Assembly (NCBI RefSeq): GCF_004792515.1
Contig: NZ_CP038865.1
Coordinates: 1,763,501 to 1,827,500, forward strand
Source: Vagococcus xieshaowenii
GTDB lineage: Bacteria > Bacillota > Bacilli > Lactobacillales > Vagococcaceae
Direction: 5' to 3'
Length of the DNA stretch: 64,000 nt
Positions 27,134 to 36,555 of the stretch are shown here, piece after piece. The notes under the pieces are model-generated. The model ran no database searches. It was not told where the DNA came from and saw only the letters and a program-made list of their open reading frames with translations. A program made the translations under genes and the position numbers. The stretch's first letter is position 1. The number at the start of each line of letters is the position of its first letter.

Positions 27134-28111
27134 ATGGCAATTCACTCCATATGGGAAAAATTTCCAGAACTACAACAAGAATTATTACAAACTCAAAAAA
27201 TTATGAATCAAGAAGTGACGATTCGAAATAAGGAAATCTCTCGTGCCTTGCAATCTTTCTTTGCCAATGGTGGAAAGCTTTTAAGACCAGCCTTTTTCTT
27301 ACTCTTCAGTAAATTCGGCGAAGTACCTTCTGAAAAGCGTAAATTTCAATATGCAGCTGCGATTGAAATTTTGCACGCCGCAACGTTAGTTCACGATGAT
27401 ATAATTGACGACGCACCTGTCCGTCGTAATATGGAAACTATCCAATCTTTATACGGCAAGGATGTCGCTGTTTATACGGGGGACTTTTTATTTACTGTCT
27501 ATTTCCAATTGGTGACACAAGCAACACGCGATTACAAAACACTTGATTTCAACGCAAAAAATATGCGTCATATTCTAATTGGGGAATTAGATCAAATGCA
27601 TTTACGACATAACCCCGATATTACAGTGAAAGAATATCTCCGCCATGTCAAAGGTAAAACCGCTCAATTATTCCAATTGAGTTGTGCAGAAGGCGCTCGT
27701 TTTGCTGGATGCTCAAAAATGACGCAATTACGTGCATATCGTATTGGCCATGATATTGGAATGGCGTTTCAAATTTTAGATGATATTTTAGACTTCACGG
27801 CTGATGAATCAGTCCTACAAAAGCCCGTCCTTGAAGATATTCAAAACGGGAATTATACGCTCCCACTTATCTTAGCGATGAGAAATAATCGCGAAGCGTT
27901 TGACTGCCTTCGCACAAAAGACGTATTATCTGAAGAAGATGTCAAAAGTGTTTTAGCCAACATCAAAACCTATAACGGGATTAGTCAAGCACAACAAATG
28001 GCCAAACGTTATACGGATAGTGCGTTAAAAGAAATCAACAAACTACCAAATATCCCTGCTAAATCTATCTTAATAGAAATGACGCAACAGTTACTTCAAC
28101 GAGATTATTAA
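27134..28111 (+). CDS. Polyprenyl diphosphate synthase (trans, long chain)
   Basis: A 325-aa trans-prenyltransferase that extends allylic diphosphates with isopentenyl diphosphate. The first aspartate-rich motif is LVHDDIIDDAP (near residue 92) and the second is FQILDDILDF (near 215). The NGGKLLRPAF substrate segment is near 48. The residue pattern before the first Asp motif (AATLVHDDIID) lacks bulky aromatic residues, which fits a long chain product such as a heptaprenyl or octaprenyl tail for menaquinone. That role would match the cydABCD oxidase nearby (inference). AGGAGG precedes the ATG, and a terminator follows. Confidence 0.88.
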   Translation: MAIHSIWEKFPELQQELLQTQKIMNQEVTIRNKEISRALQSFFANGGKLLRPAFFLLFSKFGEVPSEKRKFQYAAAIEILHAATLVHDDIIDDAPVRRNMETIQSLYGKDVAVYTGDFLFTVYFQLVTQATRDYKTLDFNAKNMRHILIGELDQMHLRHNPDITVKEYLRHVKGKTAQLFQLSCAEGARFAGCSKMTQLRAYRIGHDIGMAFQILDDILDFTADESVLQKPVLEDIQNGNYTLPLILAMRNNREAFDCLRTKDVLSEEDVKSVLANIKTYNGISQAQQMAKRYTDSALKEINKLPNIPAKSILIEMTQQLLQRDY

Positions 28112-28140
28112 TAGGTGCTATTTTAAGTTCAACTAGTTCA

Positions 28141-28179
28141 TGGACTGCGACCGAAACGGGAACAGTCCTTTTGTTTTAT
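28141..28179 (+). terminator. Terminator after the polyprenyl synthase gene
   Basis: GGACTG and CAGTCC (plus inner CCG/CGG around AAA) form a hairpin followed by TTTTGTTTT. Confidence 0.75.
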
Positions 28180-28208
28180 AAATTTTTTACACAACGGAGG
28201 CTTCTTTT

Positions 28209-28862
28209 ATGAAAAAATATATCTCACTACTCTTACAAATTCTCTTGTTAGTTGGTCTGTTTATTGTCTATTCTCTACCTAGTGCCTTTATTATGCTAGG
28301 CTACGAAAAAATTGGCGTAATAGCTATTTTCTTAGTATTAATCGCATTTATTGGGTTTTATTTATCTAAGACTAACACCACCACTTTTCCAAAGTTACTC
28401 CAAAAAAAACACTTGTATTATATCCTAGGTGGTTATCTGGCCATTTATTTATCAAATATCATTATTTCACCTTTTATGAAAACTGATACTACCAGTAACA
28501 ATGAAGCTATTTATGATTTAGCGACTCAAATCAATCCAGTAACCTTATTCTTTTTATTATGCGTACTAGCACCAATTGGAGAGGAACTCCTTTTCCGTTT
28601 TGGTATCATCCGATTATTTGGAGATATTACGCAACCTAATGATAAAATCAAAGTATGGATAGGTTTAATTATTAGTTCAATCGTTTTTTGTATTCCTCAT
28701 TCACCTGACTCAATACCAGCCTTTTTTGCCTATACAATTATGGGATTCTTTCTTGGTCTTGTTTATGTGAAGTCTAAACGTATTGAAGTTTCGATGGGTC
28801 TGCATTTTATAAATAATTTTTTGGCCTATCTAGTCATCGTCTTTGCATCACATCTACTTTAA
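28209..28862 (+). CDS. CPBP family intramembrane metalloprotease (Abi/CAAX-like)
   Basis: A 217-aa membrane protein with about six to seven helices, of the CPBP/Abi family, related to CAAX prenyl proteases. The active-site motifs are EELLFR (Glu125-Glu126, Arg130), an IPHS segment with His164 and HFINN (His199, Asn202-Asn203). In lactic acid bacteria such genes often provide bacteriocin immunity or are of unknown role; no bacteriocin gene is seen here. CGGAGG precedes the ATG. Confidence 0.87.
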   Translation: MKKYISLLLQILLLVGLFIVYSLPSAFIMLGYEKIGVIAIFLVLIAFIGFYLSKTNTTTFPKLLQKKHLYYILGGYLAIYLSNIIISPFMKTDTTSNNEAIYDLATQINPVTLFFLLCVLAPIGEELLFRFGIIRLFGDITQPNDKIKVWIGLIISSIVFCIPHSPDSIPAFFAYTIMGFFLGLVYVKSKRIEVSMGLHFINNFLAYLVIVFASHLL

Positions 28863-28972
28863 AAAAATCAAATAATGACCAAACGTTACGCCCTATTTAT
28901 GGTAAAATAAAATAGAACTTAGTTTTGCTTTTGGTTGTTTCTTGGGATCGAAAAAACTAAAGTAAAAGCGAC

Positions 28973-29007
28973 AAAAAAACTCTCGAATTAAATTCGAGAG
29001 TTTTTTT
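28973..29007. terminator. Bidirectional terminator between the CPBP gene and cydC
   Basis: AAAAAAACTCTCGAAT and ATTCGAGAGTTTTTTT form a perfect stem with a TAA loop, with T-runs on both strands. Confidence 0.94.
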
Positions 29008-29016
29008 GTTTGATAA

Positions 29017-30798
29017 TTACGCCTCATCAAGCGTTAACAAGTAGTTAAAATGCTCATTTGTTTCTTTTAAAACTTGTGGGCTACCATCCATCTTAATAGC
29101 GCCATCTTCCATGAAAATCACACGATCTGCATGTTGAATAGAAGCCAAATGATGGGTAATCCAAAAGACTGTTTTTCCTTTTAAAACATCAAAAACGGTT
29201 TCTAATAAAGCGCGTTCGGTAATCGGATCAAGTCCAATGGTTGGTTCATCAATAATAACCACCGGCACATTTTGAAGTAAGATGCGCGCTAAAGCAATCC
29301 GTTGACGTTCACCACCAGAAAAACGTTTGCCCCCTTCTTCTACAAAGGTATGGACACCGTTAGATAACTCATCTACTACTGGACCTAAGCCTGCTTGATA
29401 AATAGCCTGAATAACTGCTTCATCACTAGCTGAAGTATTCCCCATACGAACATTATTAAAAATCGTTGTATCAAAAATATGTGGCGACTGATTTAAGACA
29501 CCCACTACTTTAGACATATCATCACCCATTTGCGTGACAGGTATGCCATCAATTAAAATCTCGCCACTAGTCGTTAAAAGATCCCCTCTCAATAGTTTTG
29601 ACAAGGTCGTCTTCCCTGTTCCACTTTTACCCAAAACCGCTAAAACCTCACCAGAAGGCACTTCTAAATCAAAGGCATTAGCGACTAATTTTTTGCTGTC
29701 TGGATAATGGAACGTGACATCTTGAAATGATAAATCACCTTGTTCTGGTAATTTATCTAATAAATGTGTTTCCTTTAGAGCTTCTTCATCAGGATTTGGT
29801 AACTGATGTAGACGTTGCGCAGAATCTTCGTATAGTGGCATCTCCGTTACACCATTTGCAATTGGATTAAATGCATCCATTAACGGAAACGCCGCTAAAA
29901 CAAACGCGCCTACCCAGTTTAGTTTATCTGGTGCAAAATAAGTACCTGCCCAAATGAACAACCCAATAATTAACACACCATACACTAATTGAATCAATAA
30001 ATTACGCAGACGTGTATGTTTATTCAAGGCGGCTTCTTCTTCACGAACACTGGCTTCACTTTGATTATAATGTTCTAAAAATTCTGCTTGTCGACCACTA
30101 TATTGCCAATCTCCAACACCTAAAACAGAATCCGTTAATTCCGTATACAACTCATGACGTTTTGCTTTTCGGCGATAGATTCTCGCTTGGTTCACCGCTA
30201 CAGAAACTAACGGAATTAAAATCGTAATTACCCCAAACATCAATGCGGCAAACAAGGCAAATGGAATAGAAAACCATCCTAATGCGATAATCACTAACAC
30301 ATACATTGCTAAGCCAATTAGCGTTGGAAAAATAGTTCTTAAATAAAGATTTTGAATATGCTCAATATCTTCGGCTAAAATCCCCATAATGTCACCTGTC
30401 TGATAACTTTGCTTTGATTTAGCAGCACGTGTTTCAAGGGCATTATATAAACGTAAACGAATATCAGAAGTCATCTTTAAGACCCAGTTATGACTGCCTA
30501 AACGTTCAGCGTAACGGAACGTTGGACGGCTAATACCAAATAAACGTGTTAACACAGAGGCTACATATACTTTCATGATATTCTCAGGCTTCGCTGGCAA
30601 CGTGGCATTGAATACTCCAATAGCTGCTGAACGACTAATCAAGAAACCTGATGTAAACATCAAGGCACTCGCAGAGAAGAAGGTTAAAAGACCTAGGAAT
30701 AAAACGAGTGCTAATAATTTTTTATACTTCTTAAAGTATGGACGAATCCATGTATCTTCTTTTGATAGAAGTAAACGTTTTGGTGTATTCTTAGACAT
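29017..30798 (-). CDS. cydC: Thiol reductant ABC exporter subunit CydC
   Basis: One half of the heterodimeric CydDC exporter, which moves cysteine and/or glutathione outward and is needed to assemble cytochrome bd. The protein (593 aa) has an N-terminal six-helix transmembrane domain and a C-terminal ABC domain with Walker A GKSGTGKTT, signature FSGGERQRIALARIL and Walker B VVIIDEPTIGLD. ATG at 30798 is used because GGAGG precedes it by 8 nt; an in-frame GTG three codons earlier overlaps that site. The start overlaps the end of cydD by 8 bp. Confidence 0.93.
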   Translation of the reverse strand: MSKNTPKRLLLSKEDTWIRPYFKKYKKLLALVLFLGLLTFFSASALMFTSGFLISRSAAIGVFNATLPAKPENIMKVYVASVLTRLFGISRPTFRYAERLGSHNWVLKMTSDIRLRLYNALETRAAKSKQSYQTGDIMGILAEDIEHIQNLYLRTIFPTLIGLAMYVLVIIALGWFSIPFALFAALMFGVITILIPLVSVAVNQARIYRRKAKRHELYTELTDSVLGVGDWQYSGRQAEFLEHYNQSEASVREEEAALNKHTRLRNLLIQLVYGVLIIGLFIWAGTYFAPDKLNWVGAFVLAAFPLMDAFNPIANGVTEMPLYEDSAQRLHQLPNPDEEALKETHLLDKLPEQGDLSFQDVTFHYPDSKKLVANAFDLEVPSGEVLAVLGKSGTGKTTLSKLLRGDLLTTSGEILIDGIPVTQMGDDMSKVVGVLNQSPHIFDTTIFNNVRMGNTSASDEAVIQAIYQAGLGPVVDELSNGVHTFVEEGGKRFSGGERQRIALARILLQNVPVVIIDEPTIGLDPITERALLETVFDVLKGKTVFWITHHLASIQHADRVIFMEDGAIKMDGSPQVLKETNEHFNYLLTLDEA

Positions 30799-32530
30799 GT
30801 TCGCCACCTCCTGTCACTTCATTGACGAATTGTTTGTAGGCACCATTTTTGGCGATTAATTCCTCATACGTTCCACTTTCAACAATTTGTCCTTTATCCA
30901 TGACTAAAATATAATCCATCTCGCGCATCCAATGTAATCGATGAGTCGCAAAGAAAACTAGTTTATTATCAAACATCGGTAAAATGGTTTCTTTTAATTC
31001 CGCCTCAGTTTCTATATCTAAGTGAGCAGTTGGCTCATCAAACAATAGAATGTGACGATTTTTGTCTAGAAAAGCACGCGCTAAGGCAACACGTTGCATC
31101 TGGCCGCCACTCAATACTTGCGCACCTTCACCAATAATTGTATTTAAACCATCCGGTAATTCTTCCACAACTTCCTTAAGTCCTGCTTGTTGTATCGCCA
31201 GTTCCACCTCTATTTGACTAGCTTCCGGTACGTAAAACTTAATATTGTCAGCTAAACTTGCATGGAAGATATACGGGTCTTGTGGAATATAGAATAGTTG
31301 ACGTTGCCATGATACTTCACGGAAACCTTTCATCTTATGACCATTGACCATCAGCTGCTCATAGCTAGCTGGTTGAAGGAAGCCACCTAAAAGTTTAATC
31401 AACGTTGATTTTCCAGAACCAGATAAACCAACTACTCCGATTTTACCATGTCCCTTCCATTCAAAATTGATGTTCGCTAACGTATTTTTTTCCATCGTAC
31501 TTGAATACTTCACATTGACATTCTTTAACATTAGCGTTGAAGATTCTTGCCAATCTGTTAAAGCTAACTCATCCGTAATCCCTTCTTCTTCTTCGTTTAA
31601 AATCCCAAAAATTTGCTTCAATGTATTCCCACCATCTAATGTTGCATGGTAGTCATTCGCAAAATCACGGACTGGCAGGAAGAAATCAGGGGCTAAAATT
31701 AACGTCGCTAACGCTGGTAAAAGAACAATGTGCTGTTCAATTAAATCAATCCCTAATAATAAAGCAATCAAGGCAATCGATAAGGTTGAAAAGAAATCAA
31801 GCGCAAAGGTTGAAAGAATCGCAATTTTCAACGTACTCATTGTAGCCTTACGATAATCTTCACTCACTTTAAATACATTCTTCGCATAACGTTTTCCTAA
31901 TCCTAATAGATTCAATGTCTCTAATCCACGTAATGTATCTAAATAATGATTACTCAAACGTTGGAAACCTTCGTACTGTTTGTCCGCCTTATTTCTCGCT
32001 GCATAGCCTAATACAATCATAAAGATAATAATTACAGGAAAAACTAGCATTAAAATAATCGCCGAACGTTTATTTTGGAAAAAGACAAATAACGCAATAA
32101 TCCATGGAATGATCATCATGTTAGTAATTTTAGGTAAAATAATTGTCAAATAATTTTCGATTTGACTAATCCCTTCAATCGCCATTGTGACCATATTTCC
32201 AGACCCCTCACGTTGGACAAAATTAGGCCCAAGTGAAAAAACTTTTTTCATTAATTGTTGACGAACTTTTCTTGATTGCTCATACGCATAGCGGTCTAAG
32301 ACCTTATCTTTAATAAAATTGATCAATTGACGTGCCATAAAACAACCAAAGAAAATACCAATATTAACGAATTGTTCGCGGACAGGTTGTCCTGACCACA
32401 CATTGGTGATACTTTTCGATAAAAAATACGCCTGGCCGATAATTAAAAGAGCTTGCAGTATACTATACGCTGCAAGCCCTACGAACACAGGTCGAATCTT
32501 TTCAAATTTGAAAATATTCTTATCTATCAT
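30791..32530 (-). CDS. cydD: Thiol reductant ABC exporter subunit CydD
   Basis: The partner of CydC in the thiol exporter, 579 aa. An N-terminal transmembrane domain (residues about 15-310) is followed by an ABC domain with Walker A GLSGSGKST, signature LSGGQMQRVALARAF and Walker B LLFDEPTAHLD. The order cydA-B-D-C is that of the classical operon. It begins 23 bp after cydB and overlaps cydC. Presence beside cydAB supports the cytochrome bd assembly role over a drug exporter. Confidence 0.93.
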   Translation of the reverse strand: MIDKNIFKFEKIRPVFVGLAAYSILQALLIIGQAYFLSKSITNVWSGQPVREQFVNIGIFFGCFMARQLINFIKDKVLDRYAYEQSRKVRQQLMKKVFSLGPNFVQREGSGNMVTMAIEGISQIENYLTIILPKITNMMIIPWIIALFVFFQNKRSAIILMLVFPVIIIFMIVLGYAARNKADKQYEGFQRLSNHYLDTLRGLETLNLLGLGKRYAKNVFKVSEDYRKATMSTLKIAILSTFALDFFSTLSIALIALLLGIDLIEQHIVLLPALATLILAPDFFLPVRDFANDYHATLDGGNTLKQIFGILNEEEEGITDELALTDWQESSTLMLKNVNVKYSSTMEKNTLANINFEWKGHGKIGVVGLSGSGKSTLIKLLGGFLQPASYEQLMVNGHKMKGFREVSWQRQLFYIPQDPYIFHASLADNIKFYVPEASQIEVELAIQQAGLKEVVEELPDGLNTIIGEGAQVLSGGQMQRVALARAFLDKNRHILLFDEPTAHLDIETEAELKETILPMFDNKLVFFATHRLHWMREMDYILVMDKGQIVESGTYEELIAKNGAYKQFVNEVTGGGEHV

Positions 32531-32553
32531 TCGTTTTTTACCCTCTAACTTTT

Positions 32554-33582
32554 TTAATAATGTTCATTACCTTCGCCAACTTTTAAACGTTTGCGGAAGA
32601 TATAATATGACCATGAAAGATATGCTAACACAAACGGTAAGATACATACTGTGACAATAGTCATTGTTTTTAATGTATATAACGTGCTAGCTGCTTCACT
32701 AATTTTCATGCTATTAGCTGCCACATCACCAATCATTACAAATGGGAAAATCCCATTGAAGATTAAGACCACGATACCAGCTAAAACAGCACCTGTTGAA
32801 ATAAATGATAATTTTTCTTTGCCTTTTAAGCTACCATAGTATGCAGCTACTGCTGCGGCTACCATAACGGCTAAAATAGCAATCGTTGAAACTGGACGAC
32901 GTTCGATGAAATCTGTGTTTGTATAAACCAAAATCGCAAAGACAACTAACCCAGCAAATAATAATGGGTATAATTTTTGAGATAATCGTTCTGCACGAAC
33001 ACGTAAGTCGCCTTCAACTTTAAGACGGATATAGTTCAAACCATGAATGAAACAAATTAAAGTAACCGCGATACCACCAACGATTGACATTAAATTAACA
33101 TAATCACCAAATTTAGCAAAAATATTAAAGTTTTCATCAATTGGCATACCTTGAATCATACTTGTAAAAATCATACCGAATAAGAAGGGTACGATTAAGC
33201 TTCCAACAAATAACATCCATTGCCAGAAGTTTTTCTCTCTTTTAGTTTCAGAATGTGCAGCGAATTCAAATGATACCCCACGCACGATTAAACCAACTAA
33301 AATTAAGAATAGCGGAATATAATAACCACTAAATAATGTCGCATACCAATGTGGGAACGAAGCAAACATCGCACCACCAGCCGTAATTAACCAAACTTCA
33401 TTGGAATCCCAAACAGGTCCAATTGTTTGAACAACTGTATCACGTTCCTCTTCATCTTTAGCTAACAAACGCGTTGCTAGACCTACACCAAAGTCAAATC
33501 CTTCTAAGAAGAAGAATCCTACAAATAAAACACCAATCAATACAAACCAGATAAAGTGTAACGGTTCTAAACCTGCTATCAT
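32554..33582 (-). CDS. cydB: Cytochrome bd ubiquinol/menaquinol oxidase subunit II
   Basis: The second subunit of the membrane quinol oxidase, which reduces oxygen to water. The 342-aa protein has about eight to nine transmembrane helices and the family start FWFVLIGVLFVGFFFLEGFDFG (by its ends, residues 11-32), followed by VWDSNEVWLITAGGAMFASFP near 53. An AGGAGG site overlaps the cydA stop region, and there is a 1-bp gap, so the subunits are translationally coupled. Confidence 0.96.
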   Translation of the reverse strand: MIAGLEPLHFIWFVLIGVLFVGFFFLEGFDFGVGLATRLLAKDEEERDTVVQTIGPVWDSNEVWLITAGGAMFASFPHWYATLFSGYYIPLFLILVGLIVRGVSFEFAAHSETKREKNFWQWMLFVGSLIVPFLFGMIFTSMIQGMPIDENFNIFAKFGDYVNLMSIVGGIAVTLICFIHGLNYIRLKVEGDLRVRAERLSQKLYPLLFAGLVVFAILVYTNTDFIERRPVSTIAILAVMVAAAVAAYYGSLKGKEKLSFISTGAVLAGIVVLIFNGIFPFVMIGDVAANSMKISEAASTLYTLKTMTIVTVCILPFVLAYLSWSYYIFRKRLKVGEGNEHY

Positions 33583-33583
33583 C

Positions 33584-34990
33584 TTAGAATTCCTCCTTTT
33601 TCAAAGGATCAATATGATTATTTGCTGCATCTGGATCTACATAGTAAGGACCTTTTTTGTTTTCACGTAAGATCATTTTGACTAAAACAGTTCCCATTAA
33701 AGCAAATAATAAGAAATAAACAATGTTTGTAAACAGTAATTGATTAGCTGTTACGTTTGGTGACACACTGTCAGCAATCGTAAAGATACCATATACTGTC
33801 CATGGGAAACGACCTAATTCAGTAATTAACCAACCTGATGTATTCGCAATAAATGGTGCAAATGCCATTAAGCTAGTTCCAAATAACGCCCATCCCATGT
33901 TCATGATTTTGTCGTTTCGTAAGAAGAATAATACTAGTAAACCAACGATGGCCATCACTGAACCAAATCCAGCCATGAAGCGGAAGCTCCAGAATAATGT
34001 TTTAACTGGTACATAAAAACTTGCAATATCGTGCTTACCTTTGTATTTTTCTACTAACTCTTTATCAAGAGTGTTCATTCCTTTATAGGTTGTGTTACCA
34101 TCATCACCCATTAATAAACTCATTAGTTTTGGTACTTTTAATTCAAAGCCTGCATTTTTATTTTCTGTATCTGGGAAAGCAACAGCTGTCCAAGAACCAT
34201 CTTCTAAATCATCATACATCGCTTCCATTGCAGCAAATTTCATTGGTTGGTCTGTCGCAAGAGCGATCATTTGTTGATGTCCAACCATCATAGTAGCTGC
34301 TGCAAAAATTGTGCCTAAAATAGCCCCTAATTTTAATGACTTACGGTTAAATTCAATGTTTCTCTTCTTACGTAAGTTCATCGCTGCAATTCCGACAATC
34401 ACAAATGCACCTGTTGTAAATGCACCTAAGATAACGTGTGGGAATTCTAACCATAATTGTGGGTTTTGTAATAACCCTAAGAAACTATCCATTTCAGCAC
34501 GGTTTGTTTCGGGATTAATTTTGAATGCCACTGGATGTTGCATAAATGAATTAGCCGCCAAAATCCATAACGCTGAAAGTGCTGAACCAATTGCTACTAA
34601 CCACATGAAAATCGCATGTGTTCTTGGTTTTACTTTATCCCAAGTAAACGCCCATAATCCGATAAAAGTAGATTCCAAGAAGAACGCTAATAATGCTTCC
34701 ACAGCAAGTGGTGCACCAAATATATCTCCCATAAATCTTGAGTATTCAGACCAGTTCATTCCGAATTGGAACTCTTGGATAATACCCGTAACAACACCAA
34801 CCGCAAAACTTAGTAGGAAAATTTTTCCCCAGAATTTGGTCATGTCTTTGTAAATCTCATCTTTTTTGATAACATATAATGTTTCCATGATAGCAACAGC
34901 CAGTCCTAGACCGATTGATAATGGCACAAATAAAAAGTGGAAAACAGTGGTCATTCCGAACTGGATTCTTGCTAATGTTAAAATATCCAT
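33584..34990 (-). CDS. cydA: Cytochrome bd oxidase subunit I
   Basis: The haem-bearing subunit with the quinol site and haems b558, b595 and d. The 468-aa protein has the axial His in TTVFHFLFVPLSIGL (His18), the GRFPWTVYGI segment and the short Q-loop typical of Gram-positive bd oxidases. The ATG at 34990 gives the family start MDILTLARIQFG. A TTG one codon earlier is also well placed for GGAGG, so the start is uncertain by one residue. Enterococcal relatives need exogenous haem for this enzyme; no haem synthesis gene is seen in the window. Confidence 0.96.
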   Translation of the reverse strand: MDILTLARIQFGMTTVFHFLFVPLSIGLGLAVAIMETLYVIKKDEIYKDMTKFWGKIFLLSFAVGVVTGIIQEFQFGMNWSEYSRFMGDIFGAPLAVEALLAFFLESTFIGLWAFTWDKVKPRTHAIFMWLVAIGSALSALWILAANSFMQHPVAFKINPETNRAEMDSFLGLLQNPQLWLEFPHVILGAFTTGAFVIVGIAAMNLRKKRNIEFNRKSLKLGAILGTIFAAATMMVGHQQMIALATDQPMKFAAMEAMYDDLEDGSWTAVAFPDTENKNAGFELKVPKLMSLLMGDDGNTTYKGMNTLDKELVEKYKGKHDIASFYVPVKTLFWSFRFMAGFGSVMAIVGLLVLFFLRNDKIMNMGWALFGTSLMAFAPFIANTSGWLITELGRFPWTVYGIFTIADSVSPNVTANQLLFTNIVYFLLFALMGTVLVKMILRENKKGPYYVDPDAANNHIDPLKKEEF

Positions 34991-35038
34991 CAAAACAAAT
35001 ACCTCCTTAAAAATATTTAATTATTTAACTTGAAAGTA

Positions 35039-35065
35039 CATTGCGATGAAAACTTCACCACAATG
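35039..35065. repeat. Inverted repeat between gor and cydA
   Basis: CATTGTGGTGAA pairs with TTCATCGCAATG (minus-strand reading, two G-T wobbles) around GTT. No T-run follows. It could be an operator for cydABDC or a weak gor terminator. It does not match the Rex consensus spacing. Confidence 0.45.
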
Positions 35066-35077
35066 TCCTTCAATTTG

Positions 35078-36421
35078 TTAACGCATGGTCACGAATTCTT
35101 CTGCTCCTGTAGGATGAATCGCTACAGTATTGTCAAAATCCGCTTTTGTTGCCCCCATCTTAATAGCAACCGCAAAGCCTTGTAACATTTCGTCGACCCC
35201 AACACCAATTCCGTGTAAGCCGACAATTTTTTCTTCTGGTCCGACACAAATCAATTTCATCGTCGATTTAATCTTACGGTCTTGTAATGCATACAGCATC
35301 GGATTAAATTGGCTACGATATACCTTGACTTGCTCTTGACCGAATTGTTCAAGGGCGTCTTCTTCTGATAGTCCGATTGTCGCAATCGGTGGATGGGTAA
35401 AAATAACTGTTGGAACATTATCATAGTCCAAATACAAATCTGTTTGACCGTTGAATAAACGTTCCGACAAACGACGACCCGCTGCAATAGCGACTGGTGT
35501 TAGCTCAATCTTACCAATCACATCTCCAATGGCATAAATACCTGATTGTGACGTATTTTGGTATTGATCAACGTGAATATAACCACGTTCATCTAACTTA
35601 ACACCCGCTTTTTCTAAGCCCAGCATCTCAATATTAGGCTGACGACCAATTGCCCAAATTAAGCGATCAATCTCAAGTGTTTCTTTTTGAGTCGATAGTA
35701 CAAGAGAACCTGTTGCTGTTTTTTCTATTTGTTGGATATGGCTTTCAGGATGTAAATGAATGCCCTCTTCTTCATAAATTGATAAAAGCTCGGTCACAAT
35801 ATCTGAATCAAAACTTCTAAGTGGTTGAGCATAACGATAGAACAAATGTGTCTCAACGCCTAAGCCATTTAACACACCTGCTAATTCTAATGCGATATAG
35901 CCCGCACCAACAATTGCGACTTTTTCAGGCAATGTGTCCCAAGCAAAGAAACTATCTGAATCGTCTCCATATTCCGCACCAGGAAGCTCTGGAAAAATAG
36001 ATTTCCCACCTGTTGCTACTAAAATATGTGTCCCTTCATACATTTGACCATTCACTTCTACCACATGTTCTGAAACAAATTGCGCATAACCTGTAACAAC
36101 TTCAACCCCATTACTAGCTAAACCTTGTGCATATAAACCATTCAAACGTTTAATATACGCATCACGATTAGCGACTAATGTTGGAAAATCAAAAGTTGTT
36201 TGTACATCAAAGCCATATCCTTGGCTATCAAGTCTCATGTTTTCACGCATAACACTTGCTTGCCACATGACTTTTTTCGGCACACAACCTACGTTGACAC
36301 ATGTACCTCCCAAGCGATTGCCTTCAATTAATAATACGTTGGCACCATGCATTGCTGCACGATTTGCTGAAGCAATACCACCACTTCCGCCACCAATGAC
36401 GATATAATCATAGTTATTCAA
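35078..36421 (-). CDS. gor: Glutathione-disulfide reductase
   Basis: An FAD/NADPH enzyme that keeps glutathione reduced. The protein (about 447 aa) has the FAD motif [16 protein letters not shown], the redox disulfide [16 protein letters not shown] (Cys41 and Cys46), the NADPH-binding [15 protein letters not shown] and the C-terminal dimer-interface [12 protein letters not shown]. Assignment to Gor over mercuric or dihydrolipoyl reductase rests on [13 protein letters not shown]. The start is taken as TTG at 36421, 6 nt after a G-rich ribosome binding site, giving [10 protein letters not shown]; an in-frame ATG at 36436 adds five residues. A PerR-consensus box lies upstream. Confidence 0.93.
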   Translation of the reverse strand: MNNYDYIVIGGGSGGIASANRAAMHGANVLLIEGNRLGGTCVNVGCVPKKVMWQASVMRENMRLDSQGYGFDVQTTFDFPTLVANRDAYIKRLNGLYAQGLASNGVEVVTGYAQFVSEHVVEVNGQMYEGTHILVATGGKSIFPELPGAEYGDDSDSFFAWDTLPEKVAIVGAGYIALELAGVLNGLGVETHLFYRYAQPLRSFDSDIVTELLSIYEEEGIHLHPESHIQQIEKTATGSLVLSTQKETLEIDRLIWAIGRQPNIEMLGLEKAGVKLDERGYIHVDQYQNTSQSGIYAIGDVIGKIELTPVAIAAGRRLSERLFNGQTDLYLDYDNVPTVIFTHPPIATIGLSEEDALEQFGQEQVKVYRSQFNPMLYALQDRKIKSTMKLICVGPEEKIVGLHGIGVGVDEMLQGFAVAIKMGATKADFDNTVAIHPTGAEEFVTMR

Positions 36422-36450
36422 ACACAATCCCCCCATCCTATCATCTCTAC

Positions 36451-36456
36451 ATTATA
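36451..36456 (-). promoter_or_regulatory. Probable -10 element of gor
   Basis: TATAAT with preceding TG on the minus strand, 30 bp before the gor start. The -35 is poor. Confidence 0.5.
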
Positions 36457-36515
36457 CAAAGAATTTCCGCATTTGGGAAACAAATCGTATTGAAAACGGT
36501 CTATTAATGAGGGAT

Positions 36516-36544
36516 TTCTAATTTAGAATAATTATAAATTAGAA
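36516..36544. promoter_or_regulatory. PerR-type box inside a 29-bp dyad upstream of gor
   Basis: TTCTAATTT and AAATTAGAA form 9-bp arms. The 15 bases at 36523-36537 (TTATAATTATTCTAA on the minus strand) match the published PerR consensus TTAnAATnATTnTAA at every fixed position. It is about 65 bp upstream of the gor -10. Confidence 0.55.
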
Positions 36545-36555
36545 TTAATGATTAT

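Noticed and set aside
28209..28862. Bacteriocin immunity role of the CPBP protease
   Set aside because: No bacteriocin precursor or export gene is nearby; only the family assignment is supported.
35039..35065. Rex-binding site in front of cydA
   Set aside because: It starts with TTGTG and ends with CGCAA as Rex sites roughly do, but the half-sites are too far apart (23 bp against 18) and the right half mismatches. It is kept only as an unassigned dyad.
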